The notes below the pieces were generated by a model that was not told where the DNA came from, ran no database searches, and saw nothing but the letters and a program-made list of their open reading frames with translations. From assembly GCA_002393815.1 (NCBI GenBank), contig DGUB01000106.1:1-27979 (forward strand): a stretch of DNA of 27,979 nt, read 5' to 3'. This document shows, in pieces, positions 1 to 9,086 of the stretch. The DNA is from Ruminococcus sp. UBA4321. Lineage in GTDB: Bacteria; Bacillota; Clostridia; Oscillospirales; Ruminococcaceae. The position numbers and the translations under genes were made by a program. Position 1 is the first letter of the stretch, and the number at the start of each line of letters is the position of its first letter.

Positions 1-196
1 TCAGGCTAGAACAGCCAGAAAATGCATTATCTCCGATAGCCGTGACGCTGTCGGGGATGGTCACAGAGGTCAAACTCGAACAGCAAGCAAATGCACCCTC
101 TCTGATAGCCGTCACGCTGTCGGGGATGGCAACAGCTCCACTAGAACCCATATATTTTTGCAGGACACCCTCTTCGATATAAAAATCTTGACTCAT
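1..196 (-). CDS. Leucine-rich repeat (BspA-type) protein, 5' part only
   Basis: This is the N-terminal 65 residues of a gene that runs off the left edge of the window. It opens [17 protein letters not shown], a lead-in common in clostridial leucine-rich repeat proteins. Two copies of a roughly 23-residue repeat follow, of the form [22 protein letters not shown], which is the Treponema/BspA-like LRR_5 type. No signal peptide or membrane segment is visible, so the product is probably cytoplasmic or exported by other means. An AAAAGGAG ribosome binding site precedes the ATG. It is the last visible gene of the minus-strand operon, 31 bases after cdd. Such repeats usually mediate protein binding; the partner is unknown. 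Confidence 0.8.
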   Translation of the reverse strand, partial: MSQDFYIEEGVLQKYMGSSGAVAIPDSVTAIREGAFACCSSLTSVTIPDSVTAIGDNAFSGCSSL

Positions 197-227
197 ATTC
201 AAAACTCCTTTTCACAGCAGTTTTCTT

Positions 228-596
228 TTATGATTTGAAATCAAATCTGACAGGGAGCAGTTTTTTCAGAGTATAAATTTTATCGTTCAGGATAATTTCA
301 AAATTATCGTCACAGAATTCGCTCATGAACTGACGGCACATACCGCACGGAGGGCAGGAAGTTTCACCGCCATAGATGGCGATAGCCTTAAAACTTCTGT
401 GACCGTCCGAGATTGCCTTACTGAACGCGACACGTTCAGCGCAGATGCCGACGGGAAAAGAGCCGTTCTCGACGTTACAGCCGGTAAAGATTTGACCGGA
501 TTCTGTAAGCAGAGCCGCACCGACAGCGAAGCCGGAATATTTGCAGTAAGCATTTTGACTGGCTTCCTGCGCTTTTTGGCGCAGTTCGTCATACAT
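228..596 (-). CDS. cdd: Cytidine deaminase
   Basis: Deaminates cytidine and deoxycytidine to uridine and deoxyuridine in pyrimidine salvage, in the cytoplasm. The 122-residue product is the size of the small tetrameric class. It has the zinc-site segments C52-A-E54 (E54 the proton shuttle) and P-C84-G-M-C87-R-Q, plus the substrate-binding CNVENGSF segment. I chose the ATG at 596 because it overlaps the ychF stop in an ATGTATGA arrangement, which suggests translational coupling. An in-frame GTG at 620 would add eight residues and overlap ychF by 32 bases, and its AGGA is too close to serve it well. The gene belongs to the minus-strand operon from about 4440. Identity is secure; the start is less so. 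Confidence 0.92.
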   Translation of the reverse strand: MYDELRQKAQEASQNAYCKYSGFAVGAALLTESGQIFTGCNVENGSFPVGICAERVAFSKAISDGHRSFKAIAIYGGETSCPPCGMCRQFMSEFCDDNFEIILNDKIYTLKKLLPVRFDFKS

Positions 597-1683
597 TGAA
601 GCGGAATTCAACGATATCACCGTCCTGCATGATATATTCCTTGCCTTCGAGCCTTAACATGCCCTGTTCACGGGCGGCAGCCATAGAGCCGCATTTCTGG
701 AGGTCATCGAAAGCAACGATTTCGGCGCGGATAAAGCCTTTCTCGAAATCGGTATGAATTTTTCCGGCGGCTTGAGGGGCTTTTGTGCCTTTGGTGATAG
801 TCCATGCCCGGACTTCCTGTTTTCCGGCGGTGAGGAAAGAAATCAGACCTAACAGGCTGTAGCCCGTCTGGATGATTCTGTTCAGACCGGATTCTTCCAG
901 ACCGAGTTCTTCGAGGAACATCGCTTTATCATCATCGGACATATCGGCAATTTCGGCTTCTGTCTGGGCGCAGATAGGGAGAACAGCGGCGTGTTCTTCT
1001 TCGGCGATTTTCTTGACAGCCTGGAAGTGTTGCTGATTATCGAGATTGCCTGTAAAGTCAGCTTCGCAGAGGTTTGCGGCATAGATAACAGGTTTTGCGG
1101 AGAGCAGAGGAGTATCATGCATGAAAGCCTGTTCATCTTCGGAGATTTCAAAGCTTCTTGCGGATTTGCCGTCTTCGAGGTGAGCGGCAAGGCGTTCAAA
1201 GAAATCTACCTGAACCTGAGCTTTTTTATCGCCTTTGAGTAATTTTTTGGCTCTGTCGATTCTTCGCTGCACCATTTCGAGGTCAGCAAAGATGAGTTCG
1301 AGATTGATAGTTTCGATATCTCTTGCGGGGTTGATACTGCCGTCAACGTGGATGATATCCATATCTTCAAAACAGCGGACAACATGAACGATAGCATCTA
1401 CTTCGCGGATATCGGCGAGGAATTTATTTCCGAGACCTTCGCCTTTGGAAGCACCTTTGACGAGACCGGCGATATCGACGAATTCGAGGGTAGCGGGCTT
1501 GAAGCTGTCCGATTCGTACATTTTGGCGAGGTAATCCAGACGGCTGTCCGGAACGGAAACCACGCCGATATTTTTCTCGATAGTGCAGAAGGGGTAATTG
1601 GCAGACTGTGCGCCTGCATTTGTGAGGGCATTAAAAAGAGTACTTTTTCCGACATTCGGAAGACCAACCATACCTAATTTCAT
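589..1683 (-). CDS. ychF: Redox-regulated ATPase YchF (Obg-like GTPase superfamily)
   Basis: A 364-residue, full-length member of the YchF/OLA1 family, ribosome-associated P-loop proteins that in this family prefer ATP. The P-loop GLPNVGKS is at residues 7-14, the switch I segment around YPFCTIEKN follows, and the [17 protein letters not shown] switch II motif starts at residue 70. The usual NKxD G4 motif is replaced by a NLCE-type segment, as in ATP-preferring YchF proteins. The C-terminal part carries the TGS domain ([14 protein letters not shown] onward). The start is supported by an AGGAG ten bases upstream. It begins five bases after the EAL gene and overlaps cdd, so it is the middle gene of the operon. 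Confidence 0.95.
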   Translation of the reverse strand: MKLGMVGLPNVGKSTLFNALTNAGAQSANYPFCTIEKNIGVVSVPDSRLDYLAKMYESDSFKPATLEFVDIAGLVKGASKGEGLGNKFLADIREVDAIVHVVRCFEDMDIIHVDGSINPARDIETINLELIFADLEMVQRRIDRAKKLLKGDKKAQVQVDFFERLAAHLEDGKSARSFEISEDEQAFMHDTPLLSAKPVIYAANLCEADFTGNLDNQQHFQAVKKIAEEEHAAVLPICAQTEAEIADMSDDDKAMFLEELGLEESGLNRIIQTGYSLLGLISFLTAGKQEVRAWTITKGTKAPQAAGKIHTDFEKGFIRAEIVAFDDLQKCGSMAAAREQGMLRLEGKEYIMQDGDIVEFRFNV

Positions 1684-1688
1684 AAAAA

Positions 1689-4418
1689 TTAATCTCCTGT
1701 TTCTTGTGTATTGTGTTTATCATTAATATCAGCAATAATGCTGCTGCTTTTCATGCTGAACTGACCGGATTTGGAACCTGCTTCATGAGGTTTGGCGGCG
1801 AGGATATAGGCTTTGAGTTCCGTATGGTCAAGGGTAACATCGCCGCTGCCTTTGGCATCGCCGATACCGGTAATTTCGCCGCCTTCGGCATTGACTTCAA
1901 TTTTGCAGTTCTGGGTTGTGACGTTGACACATCCGCCGATAGTGCCGATACAGGTACCGAAATTGGTTCTCAGATAGAATTTGAGTTTGGCATCTGCGAC
2001 GAGGATTTCGCCCTCGCCTTTATTCAGAACGCCGATACCGACGACTTTACTGCCGCCGCCGTTGAATTTGACATCAGAGTAACATTTGATATGAGTTTCA
2101 CCGGACAGGCTTCCCATACCGACGCTGCTGATGCCGTTGACTTCGAGGTCGAGTTCACAGCCGGGGTTAGCATAGATGAGGGAATTGCCTTCGGAGCAGC
2201 CGACAGCGAGTGCATTGGGCGAGCCGACATTGACATGAACAGAGCCGGATTCGAGACAGATTTCGGAATCGTCAGGATTAGAGCCGCCGCCGATGCCGAT
2301 GCTTCTGTCACTGTTGCAGATGATATCGACAGTTCCAGTAGATTCGAGGGTAATACAGCCATAGGAACTGTCGCAGTCGCCGCCGATGCCGTAGCCGAGT
2401 TTAGTATAGCAGTCGATTTTGAGGTCGCCGCTGCCGAGCAGATGGAAGAATGCGCCTTCGGGGACGCGGATACCCATATAATTGCAGGTATTGACACCTT
2501 CGGCGATAAGGGTTAATTGTGCATAGCTGCCGATAGAAATGCAGGGTTTGTCCTGTGAGATGATATTGACGTTTTTGATGCGGACTTCACAGCTGTGATT
2601 TTCCATGATAGCGATATGCATAGGAACAGTTTTTTCGGGGTCGCCGATGATGGTGACTTGATGGCGGTAGATATGAATATCAGTATAATTCTGGAGTGCG
2701 AGGTCTACAAGGTCGAGAGTTTCTTCGTTATGGACGTTATAGATTTTTTTCTGACCGGCGGAATTTTCGAGATTGGTAGTGATGATAATATCGCGGATTT
2801 CTTTGGAAATTTCTTCGAGGAGGTAAGGTTTGGGACGGGCGGTATAGAAGCCTTGAATCAGGTCAACACCCATGCGGATGAGTGTTTTGAGGTCAGCTTC
2901 GGTTTCCACGCCTTCTGCGAGGACAGTAATCTGATTTTCGTGAGCATAGTCGATAATGCCGGCGACAAGCTGTTGTTTTTTTGTATTTTTGCAGATGTCG
3001 GAAATTAATTCGATATCAATCTTGACATACTGGGGCATATTTTTGAGGAGGGTTGCAGTATTGGCATAACCGCTGCCGTAGTCGTCGATAGCGAGCTGAG
3101 ATTTGAGGTCTTTGCAGCGTTGTTTGAGGAGGGCGAGCATTTCTTCTGAGCCTTCGGACTGTTCGATAATTTCGATGACAATTTTCTCGAACAAGTCTTC
3201 GTAAGTGACTCTTAATTCATTGAAATCGCTTTCACTGAGCTGGGAAGTGGGAATGGAATTGATGAATAATTTACGGTTAGAGAAAGTATTCTGATGCTGA
3301 CTTAAAAATTTGAGGGCATTGAACAGGGTAGCTTTTTCAATTTCGTAAAGTCTGCCGTATTTTTCGGCGAGAGCAAGCATCTGTTCCGGGGAGAAGTGTT
3401 CGGAGCGCATAAGCGTTTCATAGCCTGCGACTTCACCGGTATGCGCATCGACAATCGGCTGAAAATGATAAGTCAGCAGATTTTCTTTCATGATGGTATC
3501 GAACAGCTGTTCTTCACGGTATTCGTCTTTTTTGCGTGCGAAATCATCATTGGAAAAGCGGATAATGGCATTATGGCTGTCATGTTTGGTTTCAAACAGA
3601 GCGAATTCGGCGCAGGTAAAAAGTTCCCGGACGGCACTGCCTTCTGCCGGGAAGAAGGCAAGTCCGGCATGTAAATCAATGCTGTTATGTTTTTCATCTT
3701 GCAGAAGCTGACCGAAATCATCCGAGATAGTGCATTCTGTGACGGCTTCGCGCATCTGTTCAAGCTGCATAAGAATGCCCTGTTCTTCGGTATCGGTAAA
3801 GCAGATATAGAATTCCTGAAAGCCTTTGACGGCGAATGTAATTTTTTCATCTGCAAAGCGGTTGAGGACTTCGGCAACAGAAGCCATACAGTTATTGGTA
3901 TCACCGGCGGAGGAGAAGTCAGCGATTTTGTCAAGTCCGGTAATTCTGACAGCGGCAATGCATAATTTTTCGGCATTCTGTAATTTTCTCTGGACGAGGC
4001 TGGTAAATGCAGGAAAATTGAGCATATTTGTGACAGTATCATATTCTGACGGATTCGTGCCGATTCTGGAGAGGCGGTTTGTCATTTCTTCAATAAAGCC
4101 GATTTCCTCGCCGCTGCGGTGGGTAATCTGCATTCTGAGCCAGCGTTTTTCCGCACCGGTACGGAGCAGATAGAGATTTTGTTCATCCGGCACGGCGGAC
4201 TGTGCTAATTTTTTAAGAAATGCCTGATATTCGTCTTTCGGGAGCATTTTCGGCACACCGAGGATTCTTTGAGAATTCTCATCAAAAAAAGCAGTCTGGA
4301 TGGGTTCGCGGTAGACAAACGCGCCGATTTGCTGGAACATATCTGCAAAGAGTTTCCAGTCGGCAGAAACGGACATTTTATTCTGTCTGGTGAAAGAAAA
4401 AATTCCCAATTGTTTCAC
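1689..4418 (-). CDS. EAL-domain c-di-GMP protein with degenerate GGDEF and C-terminal GIGG-type beta-solenoid
   Basis: A 909-residue protein with no signal peptide or membrane segment, so probably cytoplasmic. Residues about 20-115 look PAS-like. Residues 125-290 resemble a GGDEF domain in which the signature is GFQEF (199-203), so cyclase activity is unlikely. Residues 305-545 are an EAL phosphodiesterase domain. Its signature reads ETL (334-336), but the other metal and catalytic positions look intact: N387, E416, D445-D446, K466, E502/E505 and Q522. From about 570 to 890 there are short beta-strand repeats punctuated by GIGG-like turns (GYGIGG, SIGIGGG, SVGMGS, VGIG, CIGTIGG, ITGIG), as in right-handed beta-helix domains of secreted Firmicute proteins. 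The annotated start is GTG at 4418; a TTG at 4409 lies better spaced from the AAAGG and may be the true start. First gene of the minus-strand operon. Confidence 0.88.
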   Translation of the reverse strand: MKQLGIFSFTRQNKMSVSADWKLFADMFQQIGAFVYREPIQTAFFDENSQRILGVPKMLPKDEYQAFLKKLAQSAVPDEQNLYLLRTGAEKRWLRMQITHRSGEEIGFIEEMTNRLSRIGTNPSEYDTVTNMLNFPAFTSLVQRKLQNAEKLCIAAVRITGLDKIADFSSAGDTNNCMASVAEVLNRFADEKITFAVKGFQEFYICFTDTEEQGILMQLEQMREAVTECTISDDFGQLLQDEKHNSIDLHAGLAFFPAEGSAVRELFTCAEFALFETKHDSHNAIIRFSNDDFARKKDEYREEQLFDTIMKENLLTYHFQPIVDAHTGEVAGYETLMRSEHFSPEQMLALAEKYGRLYEIEKATLFNALKFLSQHQNTFSNRKLFINSIPTSQLSESDFNELRVTYEDLFEKIVIEIIEQSEGSEEMLALLKQRCKDLKSQLAIDDYGSGYANTATLLKNMPQYVKIDIELISDICKNTKKQQLVAGIIDYAHENQITVLAEGVETEADLKTLIRMGVDLIQGFYTARPKPYLLEEISKEIRDIIITTNLENSAGQKKIYNVHNEETLDLVDLALQNYTDIHIYRHQVTIIGDPEKTVPMHIAIMENHSCEVRIKNVNIISQDKPCISIGSYAQLTLIAEGVNTCNYMGIRVPEGAFFHLLGSGDLKIDCYTKLGYGIGGDCDSSYGCITLESTGTVDIICNSDRSIGIGGGSNPDDSEICLESGSVHVNVGSPNALAVGCSEGNSLIYANPGCELDLEVNGISSVGMGSLSGETHIKCYSDVKFNGGGSKVVGIGVLNKGEGEILVADAKLKFYLRTNFGTCIGTIGGCVNVTTQNCKIEVNAEGGEITGIGDAKGSGDVTLDHTELKAYILAAKPHEAGSKSGQFSMKSSSIIADINDKHNTQETGD

Positions 4419-4447
4419 CCTTTCTGTGGTAGAATTTCTATACTCTT

Positions 4448-4476
4448 ATTTTAGCATATCTTTCAGAGAAATGCAA
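4448..4476 (-). promoter_or_regulatory. Sigma-A-type promoter for the EAL-ychF-cdd-LRR operon
   Basis: On the minus strand, TTGCAT (4476-4471) and TAAAAT (4453-4448) are separated by 17 bases. Transcription would start near 4441, about 25 to 30 bases before the EAL start codon. It is back to back with the ung promoter. Confidence 0.7.
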
Positions 4477-4494
4477 GAGTTTTTTGAAAAGCAC

Positions 4495-4523
4495 TTGCAA
4501 TATGATAAAAATTATGATAGAAT
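4495..4523 (+). promoter_or_regulatory. Sigma-A-type promoter for ung and the downstream genes
   Basis: TTGCAA (4495-4500) and TAGAAT (4518-4523) have a 17-base spacer, followed about 30 bases later by the ung start. No other convincing promoter was seen before 17836, so this may drive much of the long plus-strand run, although internal promoters within coding sequence cannot be excluded. Confidence 0.6.
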
Positions 4524-4559
4524 AGAAGTATATGAAATTTTATGAAAGGGATTTATATT

Positions 4560-5228
4560 ATGGTAAATTTCAATAACGAGTGGGATATCCTGTTAGCAGA
4601 CGAGATGCAGAAGGAATATTATCAGAAACTGCGTCAGTTTCTGAAAAAAGAATACAGTACACAAACGATATATCCGGACATGAATGATATCTTCAATGCA
4701 TTGAAGCTGACGACATACAGTGCCGTAAAAGCGGTAATTATCGGGCAGGACCCGTATCATAATGCAGGACAGGCGCACGGGCTGAGTTTTTCCGTCCGGA
4801 AGGGCGTGAGAGTACCGCCGTCTCTGAAGAATATCTATAAAGAAATTCTGGAAGATACCGGAATTGACAATATGAAGGCATCCGGAGAGCTGACCTGCTG
4901 GGCGAAGCAGGGCGTATTGATGCTGAATACGGTGCTGACGGTCAGGGAGCATCAGGCGAATTCGCATAAAGGCAAGGGCTGGGAGATATTCACGGATGAG
5001 ATTATCCGGTTACTGAATCTCCGGGAAGACCCGATGGTATTTTTATTATGGGGCGCACATGCGCGGGCGAAGAAAGAGCTTGTCACGAATCCGAAGCATC
5101 TGATTTTAGAGGCAGCGCATCCGAGTCCGATGGCAGGGGATAGATTTTCAGGATGCAGACATTTTTCGCAGACGAACAAATTTTTAGAAGAACACGGCTT
5201 TGCGCCGATTGACTGGACGGTAGACTGA
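4560..5228 (+). CDS. ung: Uracil-DNA glycosylase, family 1
   Basis: Removes uracil from DNA as the first step of base excision repair. The 222-residue product has the family 1 water-activating motif GQDPYH (62-67, D64 catalytic), the uracil-binding segment MLNTVLTV (121-128) and the DNA-intercalation motif HPSPM (187-191). The ATG at 4560 is preferred over the in-frame ATG at 4542 because AAAGGG at 4545-4550 sits nine bases before it, inside the longer reading frame. This also gives a family-typical N terminus. It ends one base before metF. Its presence at the head of a methionine/saccharolytic gene run is probably a matter of shared transcription, not shared function. Confidence 0.96.
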   Translation: MVNFNNEWDILLADEMQKEYYQKLRQFLKKEYSTQTIYPDMNDIFNALKLTTYSAVKAVIIGQDPYHNAGQAHGLSFSVRKGVRVPPSLKNIYKEILEDTGIDNMKASGELTCWAKQGVLMLNTVLTVREHQANSHKGKGWEIFTDEIIRLLNLREDPMVFLLWGAHARAKKELVTNPKHLILEAAHPSPMAGDRFSGCRHFSQTNKFLEEHGFAPIDWTVD

Positions 5229-5229
5229 C

Positions 5230-6087
5230 ATGAAAAATTTAATATATTCTTTTGAAGTATTTCCGCCGAAGCCGACAGCCCCGGTGGAGAGTGTTTCCGC
5301 TTGTTTTGAGAGTTTAGCGGCATTGAAGCCGGATTTTATCAGCGTGACATACGGCGCAGGCGGAGGGGTAAACGGCGGAAAGATTACCTGTGAACTTGCC
5401 TCCCGGTTACAGGATGAATATCATATAAAATCTGTAGCACATCTGCCTTGCATATCGTACACGAAGGAAGAAATTTCGCAGGTTCTGGCAGATTTCAAGG
5501 CGCACGGGATTACGGATATTCTTGCCCTGAGAGGTGACAGAAGTCCGGACAGACCGGAAAAGCATGATTTCAGATATGCATCTGACTTGATTAATTTCAT
5601 TCAGACACAGGGAGAATTCAAGATATACGGCGCATGTTATCCGGAAATCCATCCGGAAGCGATATCAGCGGCATCGGATTTGAAGCATCTGAAAGAAAAA
5701 GTGGACAAAGGCGCGAAGCATTTGATATCGCAGTTATTTTTTGATAACGCAAGTTTTTATGATTTCCGTGAAAAGTGTGAAATTATCGGAATTGAAGCAC
5801 CGATAGAAGCCGGAATCATGCCGGTAGTGAATGCAGCGCAGATTCAGAGAATGGTAAGTTTATGCGGCGCGAGTCTGCCGAGAAAGTTTACCGTAATGAT
5901 GCAGAGATTCGGACACAGTCCGGAAGCTATCCGTGATGCCGGAATTGCCTATGCAGTCGACCAGATTGTAGATTTAGCGGCAAACGGCGTGGACGGCATT
6001 CACTTGTATACGATGAATAATCCCTATGTAGCGCGAAGAATTACGGAAGCAGTTTCGGGGATTCTCGGCAGGGAAAATAATCCATGA
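5230..6087 (+). CDS. metF: Methylenetetrahydrofolate reductase
   Basis: Reduces 5,10-methylenetetrahydrofolate to 5-methyltetrahydrofolate, the methyl donor for MetH. The 285-residue sequence is the bacterial FAD-dependent TIM-barrel type. It opens YSFEVFPPKP, in which E9 corresponds to the catalytic glutamate. It continues with SVTYGAGGG, HLPCISYTKEE, ALRGDR, YPEIHPEA and SQLFFDNASFYDF, all recognisable MetF blocks, and ends with HLYTMNNPYVA. The start follows the ung stop by one base with only a weak ribosome binding site, which suggests coupling. The stop overlaps the next start (ATGA). The next two genes complete the folate-dependent branch of methionine synthesis. No S-box or T-box leader is present upstream. 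Confidence 0.95.
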   Translation: MKNLIYSFEVFPPKPTAPVESVSACFESLAALKPDFISVTYGAGGGVNGGKITCELASRLQDEYHIKSVAHLPCISYTKEEISQVLADFKAHGITDILALRGDRSPDRPEKHDFRYASDLINFIQTQGEFKIYGACYPEIHPEAISAASDLKHLKEKVDKGAKHLISQLFFDNASFYDFREKCEIIGIEAPIEAGIMPVVNAAQIQRMVSLCGASLPRKFTVMMQRFGHSPEAIRDAGIAYAVDQIVDLAANGVDGIHLYTMNNPYVARRITEAVSGILGRENNP

Positions 6088-6725
6088 TTTCCCTATCATC
6101 TATAGACAGAGCGCAGGCGTTCCGTTACATGGGACTGCACGGAAAGCCTGATGACAAAATGCAAAAAATGGCTGATGATGCTGAGAAAGATTTACTAGCC
6201 AGAATTCAGCCGCGTTACTGCTGGAAAGCGTTTCAGAAGAAGAATCTGGAAAAGGTTCTGATTGGAGAAGATATTCAGAAGCATTTAGAAAGCTGTGAAC
6301 TGGTAATACTATTCTGTGCGACGCTGTCACAGAGTGCGGATGCCTGTATACGTTTAGCGCAGGCTGTTGACGTATTAGCCGGAATGATGACAGATGCGAT
6401 GGCGAGTGCGTTAACGGAACAGCTTTGTGACGAAGTCGAGAAAGAAATTTTAGAGAATTTCCCTGCTATGTATTCGACATGGCGGTTCAGTCCGGGATAT
6501 GGAGACATGCCTTTAAGCGTGCAGAATGATTTTTTAAATCTGATTAACGCAGAAAAGCGTCTTGGAATCTGTGTGAGCGGAGGCGGTTTGCTGATACCGA
6601 CAAAATCAGTGACAGCGATAATCGGCATATCAGGAGAGCCTTTGCCGAAGTCAAAAAAAGGCTGTGCGATATGTAATTTATCGAAAACATGTCCGTATCG
6701 GATGAAAGGAGTGCATTGTTCTTGA
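6084..6725 (+). CDS. Stand-alone methionine synthase reactivation-domain protein
   Basis: A 213-residue protein matching the vitamin B12-dependent methionine synthase activation family, for which Thermotoga TM0269 is a known small member. The N-terminal IDRAQAFRYMGLHGKPD and central CATLSQSADACIRLAQAVDVLAGMM-like blocks, plus the PGYGDMPLS segment, fit that fold. It would supply in trans the AdoMet-binding reactivation domain missing from the neighbouring MetH. A C-terminal cysteine cluster, C194-x2-C197-x5-C203-x8-C212, could hold a metal or iron-sulfur cluster, perhaps for delivering electrons to oxidised cobalamin; that role is inference. Its ATG overlaps the metF stop by four bases and its TGA overlaps a TTG start of metH. 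Confidence 0.82.
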   Translation: MISLSSIDRAQAFRYMGLHGKPDDKMQKMADDAEKDLLARIQPRYCWKAFQKKNLEKVLIGEDIQKHLESCELVILFCATLSQSADACIRLAQAVDVLAGMMTDAMASALTEQLCDEVEKEILENFPAMYSTWRFSPGYGDMPLSVQNDFLNLINAEKRLGICVSGGGLLIPTKSVTAIIGISGEPLPKSKKGCAICNLSKTCPYRMKGVHCS

Positions 6726-9085
6726 ATTTAAGAGAGAGATTAAAGAATCATGAATTTATATTACTTGACGGCGGTATGGGAACGATGCTCCAGTCTGCCG
6801 GACTGGAATTAGGCGGAATCCCGGAGATGCTGAATTTCACGAATCCGGACTTGATAACGGGAATTCACGAAGCGTATGTAAAGTCCGGTTCAGAAGTGAT
6901 ATACACGAACACATTCGGAGCGAATCGTCTGAAGATGGCGAAGACGCACAAATCAGTACAGCAGATTATTCGTGCGGCGATAGCGAACGCGAAGAAAGCG
7001 AATCCGGAATATATTGCCTTGGATATCGGACCCATAGGGCAGTTATTAGAGCCGGCAGGAACGCTGAAATTTGAAGAAGCGTATGATATTTTCCGGGAGC
7101 AGATAGAAGCCGGACAGGACGCGGATTTATATATCTTCGAGACCATGACGGACTTGTTAGAAGTTCGCGCCGGAGTGTTAGCAGCGAAAGAATACGGAAA
7201 CGGCAAGCCGATTCTGGTAACGATGAGTTTTGAGGAAAACGGCAGAACGTTTACGGGGTGTGAAATTCCGGCGATGGCACTGACCTTGGAAGGTCTTGGC
7301 GTGGACGCAATCGGGGTAAACTGTTCGTTAGGACCCGAAGAATTAACACCGATAGTAAAACAGCTTTGTGAGTGGACGAATCTGCCGGTGATTGTAAAAC
7401 CGAATGCAGGACTGCCCGACCCGGTAACGAACGAATATCATTTTGATGCGGAGCGTTTCGGCAGATGCTGCAAAGAATTTGCCGGAATGGGAGCAGTGAT
7501 ATTCGGGGGATGCTGCGGCACAACACCGGAGCATGTCAAAGCATTAGCGGACATGCTGAAAGAGCAGAAGCCTGTAAGAAGAAGACCGGAAATTCCGGCG
7601 GCAGTCTGCTCGGCGAACAAGACAGTGATTATCAATCAGCCGCGGATAATCGGAGAGAGAATCAATCCGACCGGAAAGAAGCGGTTCAAGCAGGCATTAA
7701 TTGAGCATGATACAGATTATATCCTGAATCAGGCGATACAGCAGATAGAAGCCGGCGCGGATATTCTGGATGTGAATGTCGGTTTGCCGGAGATTGATGA
7801 AACCGAGATGATGCAGACGGCAGTGAAAGCAATACAGGGGATTACAGACACGCCTTTGCAGTTGGATACGACCAAGCCGGATGCATTGGAAGCAGGATTA
7901 AGAATCTATAACGGAAAGCCGATAGTGAATTCAGTAAACGGCGAGGAAGATTCCATGAATACGGTCTTGCCGTTAGTGAAGAAATACGGTGCGGCAGTTG
8001 TAGGATTGACATTGGATAAGAACGGCATCCCGAAGACAGCACAGGGCAGATTTGAGATTGCGGAACGGATTCTGAACAGAGCGTTATCTATAGGAATCCG
8101 GCGAGAAGATGTTTATATCGACTGTCTGACTTTAACGGCATCAGCAGAGCAGGCAGGTGTAATGGAAACATTGGAAGCTGTCCGGAGAGTTAAGCAGGAA
8201 TTAGGGTTAAAGACGGTTTTAGGGGTATCGAATATTTCATTTGGCTTGCCGAGCCGGGAGCTTGTGACGAGAAATTTCTTGACGATGGCATTATATGCCG
8301 GACTGGATTTGCCGATTATCAATCCGAACACGGAGAGCATGACATCGGCGGTGCGGACATATAAATTATTAGCGAATATCGATAAGAATGCAGTAGATTT
8401 TATCGCGCATTACGGCGGAGAGAACGCGCAGACATCCGCGCCGTCGAAGCCGCAGAGTGCGGACATGACGCTGGAAGCGGCAGTATCAGCGGGACTGAAA
8501 TCGGAAGCCGGAGCGATTACAAGCGTATTACTGGAGAACACCGAGCCGATGCATATTGTCAATCAGTATCTGATACCGGCACTGGACAAAGCCGGAATGG
8601 AATTTGAGAAAGGCAAAATTTTTCTGCCCCAGCTGATATCTTCGGCGAGTGCGGCACAGTCGGCATTTGAGGTAATCAAGAGCTATCTGTGCGAACACAG
8701 CACAGAGACAGTAAACCGCGGAACGATAGTGCTTGCGACAGTAAAGGGAGATATTCACGATATCGGAAAGAATATTGTGAAGATATTACTGGAGAACTAT
8801 GGATATCAGGTCATAGATTTGGGAAAAGATGTATCTTACGAAGCAGTTGCGGATGCGACGGAAAAGAGTCACGCGCCGTTGGTAGGGTTATCGGCACTGA
8901 TGACGACGACACTGCCGTCGATGGAGAATACAATCAAATTACTGCATGAACGCTGTCCGTGGTGTAAGACAGTAGTCGGCGGCGCGGTGCTGACGGCGGA
9001 TTATGCGGAGCAGATAGGCGCGGACTTCTATGCGAAGGATGCGAAAGAAACGGTTGATATTGCAAAGCAGGTATTTGGGAATTAA
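6722..9085 (+). CDS. metH: Cobalamin-dependent methionine synthase lacking the reactivation domain
   Basis: Transfers the methyl group of 5-methyltetrahydrofolate through cobalamin to homocysteine. With a TTG start at 6722 the product has 787 residues. Approximate domains are: homocysteine-binding barrel 1-285 with zinc ligands C201 (GVNCSLGP) and C264-C265 (GGCCGTTPEH); pterin-binding barrel 305-550 (IIGERINPTG onward); cobalamin cap 580-660; and Rossmann cobalamin domain 665-787 with GDIHDIG, whose H679 is the lower axial ligand. The C-terminal AdoMet domain of E. coli MetH is absent. TTG at 6722 overlaps the upstream stop (TTGA) and follows GAAAGGAG. An in-frame ATG at 6689 overlaps the previous gene by 37 bases, and TTG 6716 is also possible, so the start is uncertain. 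Confidence 0.94.
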   Translation: MNLRERLKNHEFILLDGGMGTMLQSAGLELGGIPEMLNFTNPDLITGIHEAYVKSGSEVIYTNTFGANRLKMAKTHKSVQQIIRAAIANAKKANPEYIALDIGPIGQLLEPAGTLKFEEAYDIFREQIEAGQDADLYIFETMTDLLEVRAGVLAAKEYGNGKPILVTMSFEENGRTFTGCEIPAMALTLEGLGVDAIGVNCSLGPEELTPIVKQLCEWTNLPVIVKPNAGLPDPVTNEYHFDAERFGRCCKEFAGMGAVIFGGCCGTTPEHVKALADMLKEQKPVRRRPEIPAAVCSANKTVIINQPRIIGERINPTGKKRFKQALIEHDTDYILNQAIQQIEAGADILDVNVGLPEIDETEMMQTAVKAIQGITDTPLQLDTTKPDALEAGLRIYNGKPIVNSVNGEEDSMNTVLPLVKKYGAAVVGLTLDKNGIPKTAQGRFEIAERILNRALSIGIRREDVYIDCLTLTASAEQAGVMETLEAVRRVKQELGLKTVLGVSNISFGLPSRELVTRNFLTMALYAGLDLPIINPNTESMTSAVRTYKLLANIDKNAVDFIAHYGGENAQTSAPSKPQSADMTLEAAVSAGLKSEAGAITSVLLENTEPMHIVNQYLIPALDKAGMEFEKGKIFLPQLISSASAAQSAFEVIKSYLCEHSTETVNRGTIVLATVKGDIHDIGKNIVKILLENYGYQVIDLGKDVSYEAVADATEKSHAPLVGLSALMTTTLPSMENTIKLLHERCPWCKTVVGGAVLTADYAEQIGADFYAKDAKETVDIAKQVFGN

Positions 9086-9086
9086 C

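Noticed and set aside
1704..2516. 270-residue open frame antisense to the EAL-solenoid gene
   Set aside because: Alanine-, aspartate- and phenylalanine-rich shadow of the repetitive Gly-rich solenoid codons, with no ribosome binding site or family resemblance. The opposite strand carries a coherent protein.
4411..4426. TGTTTCAC resembling a parS half-site at the start of the EAL gene
   Set aside because: Only the left arm matches; the right half (CCTTTCTG) has no symmetry. Not counted as a site.
6689..6721. ATG at 6689 as the metH start
   Set aside because: It would overlap the upstream gene by 37 bases and places the AAAGGAG inside the coding region. The TTG overlapping the upstream stop fits better, though TTG 6716 is not excluded.
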